DNA from: an uncultured SAR86 cluster bacterium
GTDB lineage: Bacteria; Pseudomonadota; Gammaproteobacteria; Magnimaribacterales; AG-339-G14
Direction of reading: 5' to 3'
DNA: 35,713 bases
Assembly: GCA_902528485.1 (NCBI GenBank)
Contig: CABZTA010000007.1
Span: forward strand, 1-35,713
The stretch's first letter is position 1, and every line of letters starts with the position of its first letter. Shown in pieces: positions 29,322-35,713 of the stretch. The position numbers were made by a program, and so were the translations under genes. The notes below the pieces were generated by a model. It searched no databases, was not told where the DNA came from, and saw only the letters and a program-made list of their open reading frames with translations.

Positions 29322-31709
29322 ATGCAATTACCTTTAGTACCTTTAAGAGATGTCGTAATTTTCCCTGGAGTAGTCACTTCACTATTCGTAGGAAGAGACA
29401 AATCAATCAAATCTCTCCAAACAGCTATGGAATCTGACAAATCAGTGATGTTGGTTGCCCAAAAAAATTCTTCTCAAGAGAATCCAAAAGTAAAAGATCT
29501 TTATAACGTAGGCTCTGTTTCAACTATTTTGCAGTTGATCAAATTACCTGACGGAACTTACAAAGTTTTAGTTGAAGGTATTAAAAGAGCAAAAATTTTA
29601 TCTGTGGCAGAAAATAATGGATATATTGAGTCCGAAGTCGAAGTGTTAGAGGATTATGAGCTTGATGATGATTTAAAAAGTAGTTATCTAAATACCCTGC
29701 AAACCCAATTCAAAGAACTTTCTAAAACATCTTCAAAAATAAGACCTGAGGTAATTACTCAAATTAGAGCTATTGAAAGGTTAGAAAAATTAATAGATAA
29801 CTTAGTTGGATATTTATCTTTACAAATTTCAGATAGGCAAAAATTGTTAGAAGAAGTAAATCTCGAAGAAAGGGCAAAGTATTTAGTTTCTTTCCTTGAG
29901 AATCAGCTAGACCTCACTCAAATGGAGAAAAAAATTAGAGACAGGGTCAAAAAACAAATGGAAAAAAGTCAGAAGGATTACTACCTATCTGAGCAGATGA
30001 AGGCTCTTAAAAAAGAAATGGGTGAAGATGAAGACCAAGATGAAATAGAAACCATCACCAAAAACATTGAAAAATCTGGGATGCCTAAGGATGCAAAAGA
30101 TAAAGTTAACAGTGAATTTAATAAATTCAAAATGATGCCACCAATGTCAGCTGAAGCATCTGTTGTAAGAGGCTATATAGATTGGATGACAAGTATTCCT
30201 TGGAAAAAGAAATCAAAGATACAAACAGAGATTACCAAGGCATCTAAAGTTCTGGACTCTGACCACTATGGTCTTGAAGAAGTTAAAGAGAGGATACTTG
30301 AATATTTGGCTGTTCAGCAAAGAGTTTCAAAAATTAAAGGGCCTGTTTTATGTTTGGTTGGTCCTCCTGGAGTTGGAAAAACATCCCTAGGAGAATCTAT
30401 TGCAAAATCTACAGGAAGAAAGTTTGTCAGAATGTCACTAGGTGGAGTTAGAGACGAATCTGAGATAAGGGGCCACAGAAGAACTTATATAGGATCTATG
30501 CCTGGAAAAATCCTTCAAAAAATGACCAAAGTAGGAGTCAAAAATCCTTTATTCCTTTTGGATGAAATTGACAAAATGGGAATGGATTTTAGAGGGGATC
30601 CTGCTGCAGCCTTGCTTGAAGTCCTTGATCCAGAGCAAAATCATACTTTCAATGACCATTATTTAGAAGTTGATTATGATTTATCAGATGTGATGTTTGT
30701 TTGTACTGCTAACTCGATGGATATTCCGCCCGCACTTTTGGATAGAATGGAAATAATAAGATTGCCAGGTTACACAGAGGACGAGAAGGCAAGCATTGCA
30801 GATAAATATTTGCTTCCAAAACAGTTAAAGATGAACGGTTTAAATGAAGACGAGTTGTCCGTGTCTAAGAAAACTATTCTTGATGTAATTAGGTACTTTA
30901 CAAGAGAAGCAGGAGTCAGATCTTTAGAAAGAGAAATAGCAAAAATTTGCAGAAAAGCTATTAAGAAAATAGGCGAAGCAACTAAATCGAAAAAGATTTC
31001 TGTTTTACCTTCAAATTTAGAGGATTACTGCGGGGTAAGAAAATTTGATTATGGCGAAGCACAGGAAAAAGATAAAATTGGACAAGTAACAGGATTAGCT
31101 TGGACTCAAGTTGGTGGCGAACTTTTAACAATAGAAGCGTCTAATTTCAAAGGCAAAGGCAAAATAATTAAAACGGGTCAGTTAGGTGACGTTATGCAGG
31201 AATCAATTCAAGCTGCAATTTCAGTTGTCAGAAATAGATCCGAATCTTTAGGAATAGATCCAGAATTCTATGAAAATCAAGATATGCACATTCACGTTCC
31301 TGAAGGCGCTACTCCAAAAGATGGTCCAAGTGCAGGTATTGCAATGTGCACTGCTGTAACCTCAGTTCTTGCTCAACTTCCAGTTAGAGCCGATGTTGCT
31401 ATGACTGGAGAGATTACTCTTAGAGGTGAAGTACTAAAAATAGGTGGCCTGAAAGAAAAATTATTAGCCGCAAAAAGAGGGGGAATAAAAACTGTTATTA
31501 TCCCCGAAGGTAACGTAAGAGATCTTAAAGAAATCCCAGATAAAATAACAGATAAATTAACAATCAAGCCTGTCAAATGGGTGGATGAAGTTTTCAAAAT
31601 TGTTTTTACTGAAGAGCCTCAACCTTGGTCAGAGAGAAACGCAAAGTCGTCTGAATCTAGTAGAAAAAAATCAAGATCAAAAAAGACTTCTCAAAACACT
31701 CTAAATTAG
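29322..31709 (+). CDS. lon: Endopeptidase La (Lon)
   Basis: LPLVPLRDVVIFPG, GPPGVGKTSLGESIA, DEIDKMG, PKDGPSAGIAM with catalytic Ser, ALLEVLDPEQN. Confidence 0.99.
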   Translation: MQLPLVPLRDVVIFPGVVTSLFVGRDKSIKSLQTAMESDKSVMLVAQKNSSQENPKVKDLYNVGSVSTILQLIKLPDGTYKVLVEGIKRAKILSVAENNGYIESEVEVLEDYELDDDLKSSYLNTLQTQFKELSKTSSKIRPEVITQIRAIERLEKLIDNLVGYLSLQISDRQKLLEEVNLEERAKYLVSFLENQLDLTQMEKKIRDRVKKQMEKSQKDYYLSEQMKALKKEMGEDEDQDEIETITKNIEKSGMPKDAKDKVNSEFNKFKMMPPMSAEASVVRGYIDWMTSIPWKKKSKIQTEITKASKVLDSDHYGLEEVKERILEYLAVQQRVSKIKGPVLCLVGPPGVGKTSLGESIAKSTGRKFVRMSLGGVRDESEIRGHRRTYIGSMPGKILQKMTKVGVKNPLFLLDEIDKMGMDFRGDPAAALLEVLDPEQNHTFNDHYLEVDYDLSDVMFVCTANSMDIPPALLDRMEIIRLPGYTEDEKASIADKYLLPKQLKMNGLNEDELSVSKKTILDVIRYFTREAGVRSLEREIAKICRKAIKKIGEATKSKKISVLPSNLEDYCGVRKFDYGEAQEKDKIGQVTGLAWTQVGGELLTIEASNFKGKGKIIKTGQLGDVMQESIQAAISVVRNRSESLGIDPEFYENQDMHIHVPEGATPKDGPSAGIAMCTAVTSVLAQLPVRADVAMTGEITLRGEVLKIGGLKEKLLAAKRGGIKTVIIPEGNVRDLKEIPDKITDKLTIKPVKWVDEVFKIVFTEEPQPWSERNAKSSESSRKKSRSKKTSQNTLN

Positions 31710-31794
31710 GTATTACAGCCCGATATAGTTGTTGTATTAATTCTTTTCTAAGGGTATAAATGGATTCAAGTTTTAATTTATTTAGGAGAGTGTA

Positions 31795-32064
31795 GTGAAT
31801 AAAGCTGATTTAATTGATTCTGTAGCAGACGCTACTGACATGTCTAAAGCTGAAGCAGGAAGAGCGCTTGATGCAGTCCTTAACGGTATAGCGGGTTCTT
31901 TATCTCAAGGGGATTCTGTTGCCTTAGTTGGTTTCGGAACTTTTAACGTTAGAGAAAGAGCAGCAAGAATGGGAAGAAATCCTGCCACTGGTGCAACAAT
32001 ACAAATTGCTGCTTCAAAAGGTGTAGGTTTCAAAGCTGGAAAAGCATTAAAAGATAGTCTGTAA
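31795..32064 (+). CDS. HU family DNA-binding protein
   Basis: GTG start; [74 protein letters not shown]. Confidence 0.97.
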   Translation: MNKADLIDSVADATDMSKAEAGRALDAVLNGIAGSLSQGDSVALVGFGTFNVRERAARMGRNPATGATIQIAASKGVGFKAGKALKDSL

Positions 32065-32079
32065 GAAATTCAAAAAAAA

Positions 32080-32107
32080 AGCGCGTCTTAAAGGCGCGCT
32101 TTTTTTA
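32080..32107 (+). terminator. Intrinsic terminator downstream of the HU gene
   Basis: aagcgcgtc-ttaaa-ggcgcgctt stem (one G:T pair) followed by a T run. Confidence 0.9.
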
Positions 32108-32122
32108 TGTTAGAGTCCAAGA

Positions 32123-33952
32123 ATGTCAGCTCTAGAAAACATTAGAAAAGGCTTATCAAGCTCAAGCTCAACTATAATTGTTGGAATAATTATCGTTGGG
32201 TTGGTGGCAACTTTTGGAAATTTTTTAGGCACTGATAATGCCTTCGGCAACCAAAATGTTTTAGAAATAAACGGACAAGATATCTCCATCCAGGAATTTT
32301 CTCTTGAGGCTAATAGAATCAATTCTATATTTTCTAATCAAGAAATTAGTTTGGAACAAGATCAATTGGCTCAAATTGCTCAAGACTCTATAATCCAAAG
32401 AATTCTCCTAGCTCAACAATCAGCTAATAACGGTTTTCACGTAACGGAAGATTTCGTTAAAAAAATTATTCAAGCAGATCCAACGTTTGCAAAAGATGGA
32501 GTCTTCAATTTGGATGTTTTTAGAGGATTTTTGTTGAGATCTGGTCTAGGTGCCGATGAATTTCAGAGTATTCTCAACACACAATACAAAAGCATTCAGT
32601 TAAACGAAGCACTTAATGTTTCGGCTTTTATTCCTGATGATCATCTTAAAAAATTCATTTCTTCTATTAATCATCACAGAGATATAACCTTTAAAAAAAT
32701 TTCTTTAAAAGAAGAAGCCAATAGTGAAAGCGTGACTCTAGACGAGATAAAAAATTTCTATGCTGATGAAGGTTCGCAATTCATTATTGTTCCCACAGCT
32801 TCATTTTCCATAATGGATTTAAATACGAATTATCTGGAATCAAAAATTCAAGTCTCTGATTCTGAAGTATCGGCAGAGTTGTTAAATTTACAAGCGCAAA
32901 AGTCAAACTTGAGTCAAAAAAGAATTAGCCATATTCAAATAGATTTTGATAACGAGTCAAAAATACTATCTCTTCAGGAAGTTGATGATATTAAAAATCA
33001 AATTGATTCAGGGTTAATTAGTTTTGAGGATGCTGTTTCTAATTTTTCCGATGATCTAGGATCTAAGAATCTAGATGGAGATCTTGGTTATACCGATGGC
33101 AGCATTTTTCCACCTGAATTTGAGGAAGAAATAAAAAAATTATCTTTAAATCAAACATCATCAGTCGTCGAATTAGATTCTTCTTTTCACTTGATAAAAC
33201 TTACTGAAAGCAATGAGGAAATCTTTACTGCAAAAGAAGCAAGAAATTCGTTGATAGATCAGAAAACTCAATCTCTTTTTGTCTCTTTGGAGGAGGATAT
33301 TTTAAATTTCATTGACCAAAGTAAAAATCTAAATGAAATATCTCAATTAGTTGGCGTTCCTTTGAAGACCTTTTCAAATACCTCCTTATCAGAATCTCCA
33401 GAATTTCTAAAGACAGCTGAAGATTTTCTCAGTTCTTTTAATTCTCTCTCCATAGGAGAAATAATAGAGCTACCCATTGACAATGATCGCTTGGTTTTTC
33501 TTCAATTAGAGGAGTTCTTTCCCGAAAGGCAAAAAACTCTTGAAGAAGCTGAGCTAGAAATTTCAGAAATTTTAAAATTAAAAAAAGCTCAAGATAATCT
33601 TAACAATTTAGTAGATGAATCAATCCTCCTTTTTGCTCAAACTAACTCGCCAGAATTGACTAGTTACGAAGATTTGAAACGTGATACAAGTTTAGTGCCT
33701 AACTCAATGGTTTCAGAAATTTTTTCACTTAGAAAGGATCAAATTAATCAAATAAGAAGATTTGATGCCACAGAAGGGGATACTTACGTTTATATACTCG
33801 ATTCAATTGATGAAATCGAATTAGATAATTCATCTGAAGAAGATTCTCAAAACAATGATTTTTCCAAAAATGCCTTGATAAATATTGAAGACTCTTTGTT
33901 CATGGAGCAGTTAAGATCCAATGCCTCAATAAAACTAGGAAATCTCCTCTAA
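32123..33952 (+). CDS. ppiD: SurA N-terminal domain / PpiD-like periplasmic folding chaperone
   Basis: [35 protein letters not shown]-terminal anchor, parvulin-like [10 protein letters not shown]...[18 protein letters not shown]; position after lon-hup. Confidence 0.88.
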   Translation: MSALENIRKGLSSSSSTIIVGIIIVGLVATFGNFLGTDNAFGNQNVLEINGQDISIQEFSLEANRINSIFSNQEISLEQDQLAQIAQDSIIQRILLAQQSANNGFHVTEDFVKKIIQADPTFAKDGVFNLDVFRGFLLRSGLGADEFQSILNTQYKSIQLNEALNVSAFIPDDHLKKFISSINHHRDITFKKISLKEEANSESVTLDEIKNFYADEGSQFIIVPTASFSIMDLNTNYLESKIQVSDSEVSAELLNLQAQKSNLSQKRISHIQIDFDNESKILSLQEVDDIKNQIDSGLISFEDAVSNFSDDLGSKNLDGDLGYTDGSIFPPEFEEEIKKLSLNQTSSVVELDSSFHLIKLTESNEEIFTAKEARNSLIDQKTQSLFVSLEEDILNFIDQSKNLNEISQLVGVPLKTFSNTSLSESPEFLKTAEDFLSSFNSLSIGEIIELPIDNDRLVFLQLEEFFPERQKTLEEAELEISEILKLKKAQDNLNNLVDESILLFAQTNSPELTSYEDLKRDTSLVPNSMVSEIFSLRKDQINQIRRFDATEGDTYVYILDSIDEIELDNSSEEDSQNNDFSKNALINIEDSLFMEQLRSNASIKLGNLL

Positions 33953-34729
33953 ATCACCCATTGCTGTGATATTAAATCCAGCATCAACATAAGTGACTTC
34001 ACCTGTAATGCCGCTTGCAAGGTCAGAGCATAGAAACGAAGCTGTATCGCCGACTTCTTTAACAGTTATATTCCTTTTCAAAGGCGTTCTTTCTGCATTA
34101 TAAGAAAGCATTTTTCTAAAATTTTTAACGCCTGAGGCTGCTAAAGTTCTTACCGGCCCAGCTGAGATAGCATTCACCCTTGTGTTCTCTTTGCCAAGGC
34201 CATTTGCTAAATATCTCACAGATGATTCAAGCGAAGCCTTTGCTAAACCCATGACATTATAATTAGGAAGAGTCCTAAGGGCTCCTAGATAAGATAGAGT
34301 CAATAAAGATGATGGTCTCTCTGCCATTAACTCTCTGCTGGCTTTGGCTAAAGCAATAAAGCTAAATACACTGATATCATGAGCAATTGAAAAACCTTCT
34401 CTTGTCGATGCATCAACAAAGTTTCCATCGAGTTCGTTACCTGGAGCAAAACCAACTGAGTGAACAATTGCATCTAAGCAGCCCCATTTATCCTTTATAT
34501 TTTTAAAAGTTTCTTTTATTGCGGAATCGTCACTAACGTCGCATTCTGTCAATAAACTGCAATTCCAATTTTCAGCCAAAGCCTCTACTCTTGATTTGAG
34601 CTTTTCTGATTGATAAGACAGTGCAATTTCTGCACCAAAATTGCTCATAGATTCGGCAATTCCTGCTGCAATTGAATTTTTATTAGCCACTCCAACAATT
34701 AATATTTTTTTCCCTTCAAGTATAGACAT
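33935..34729 (-). CDS. fabI: Enoyl-[acyl-carrier-protein] reductase [NADH] FabI
   Basis: [82 protein letters not shown]. Confidence 0.98.
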   Translation of the reverse strand: MSILEGKKILIVGVANKNSIAAGIAESMSNFGAEIALSYQSEKLKSRVEALAENWNCSLLTECDVSDDSAIKETFKNIKDKWGCLDAIVHSVGFAPGNELDGNFVDASTREGFSIAHDISVFSFIALAKASRELMAERPSSLLTLSYLGALRTLPNYNVMGLAKASLESSVRYLANGLGKENTRVNAISAGPVRTLAASGVKNFRKMLSYNAERTPLKRNITVKEVGDTASFLCSDLASGITGEVTYVDAGFNITAMGDLEEIS

Positions 34730-34800
34730 AGACCGTTATTCGCTATTTTTAAGTTTTTTTAATATAATTCTCAGCATTATTACATTTTTAAGGGGTGAAA

Positions 34801-35713
34801 ATGATTAATTTACGTAATTTATTAATACTGACCATTTCTTTGTCAGGAATTTCTTTTGCAAGTTTTACCTTTGCACAAGATGATGCTGATCAAGAGGAAG
34901 TAGTTGTTACAGGCTCTAGAATAGAAAGACCTGAAATATCTTCTAATGTGCCAGTTACAGTTTTAGATAGAACTGATATAGAAAGAACAGGTCTATCAAA
35001 CCTTGGAGATATCTTGAGATCTACTCCATTGGTTCAAGGTTCAGTATCAAACAGTAATACCAGTAATGGTGGTGATGGTACTGTTAAATTCTCACTAAGA
35101 GGAATTGGTACGGCCAGAACTCTTATTTTATTAAATGGAAGAAGACTTCAGCCTATGGGTTCAGGAGCAGCTTCTTCCCCAGATTTATCTGCAATTCCTT
35201 CAGCTATGGTTGAGAGAGTTGAAGTGCTTAAAGACGGTGCTTCTGCCATTTACGGTTCAGATGCTATTGCTGGTGTAGTTAATATTATTACAAGAGATGA
35301 CTTTGATGGTGCTGAGTTAAGCATCCAAGGTGGCGCATCACAAGAGGGCGATGACAGAATGGATGAGATGTCATTTGTTGGTGGGGTCCAAGGCGACAGA
35401 GGAAGTATTGTTTTCTCAGTATCTATGGCAGAAAAACATGGACTGCTCATGGGTGCGAGAGGAAATTCATTCTATGAAATTTATGCAGGAATAGAAGATT
35501 TGGCTGGTACGACAATTCCAGGATCAAATTGTCCAGATGGTTGTGATTTTGGTGGAAGTTCAGCTCCTCCATGGACAAGGGTAAACGTACCTGGATTTGG
35601 ATTTGCTACTCTTGGACCAGAATTTTGGAAAAATGCAGGGATCGATGGAGATAAAGTTGGCCCACAAGCAGGTTTCATTGATCAAAGCGTCGCTCCTGTG
35701 TACCCAGGACAAG
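34801..35713 (+). CDS. TonB-dependent receptor, N-terminal part (truncated by window end)
   Basis: Open from ATG 34801 to the window end: signal peptide, TonB-box-like QEEVVVTGSRIERPEISSNVPVTVLDRTDIERTG, plug domain LRGIGTARTLILLNGRRLQPMG, VEVLKDGASAIYGSDAIAGVVNIITR. Confidence 0.95.
   Translation, partial: MINLRNLLILTISLSGISFASFTFAQDDADQEEVVVTGSRIERPEISSNVPVTVLDRTDIERTGLSNLGDILRSTPLVQGSVSNSNTSNGGDGTVKFSLRGIGTARTLILLNGRRLQPMGSGAASSPDLSAIPSAMVERVEVLKDGASAIYGSDAIAGVVNIITRDDFDGAELSIQGGASQEGDDRMDEMSFVGGVQGDRGSIVFSVSMAEKHGLLMGARGNSFYEIYAGIEDLAGTTIPGSNCPDGCDFGGSSAPPWTRVNVPGFGFATLGPEFWKNAGIDGDKVGPQAGFIDQSVAPVYPGQ

Noticed and set aside
26090-31709. tig-clpP-clpX-lon cluster as a novel operon
   Set aside because: Standard conserved proteobacterial gene order.
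1-35713. CRISPR array, transposon, prophage or integron
   Set aside because: No direct-repeat array, transposase, integrase or phage gene recognised; tRNA genes are not flanked by attachment-site duplications that I could see.

Overview
AT-rich, tightly packed bacterial chromosome segment. Gene content (tig-clpP-clpX-lon-hup-ppiD-fabI, hda, xseA, gpsA, folE, folD, TonB receptor, several SDR and acyl-CoA enzymes) fits a streamlined marine gammaproteobacterium of SAR86 type; this taxonomic call is inference. Most of the window is housekeeping: about 33 protein genes, 5 tRNAs (Val, Asp, Pro, Arg, His) and 2 clear intrinsic terminators. I saw no CRISPR array, IS element, prophage or obvious defence island. 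The items most worth a second look are: (1) an unannotated GC-rich noncoding segment at ~13632-13745 made of consecutive and mutually exclusive hairpins ending at a terminator; (2) an EamA transporter gene interrupted by a frameshift at a 7-T run; (3) a convergent AtuA / enoyl-CoA hydratase / biotin-dependent acyl-CoA carboxylase locus that suggests isoprenoid or branched acyl-CoA catabolism; (4) many convergent gene pairs with overlapping 3' ends; (5) tRNA promoters placed so close that transcripts should have almost no 5' leader. All functional calls come from reading motifs, with no database search.
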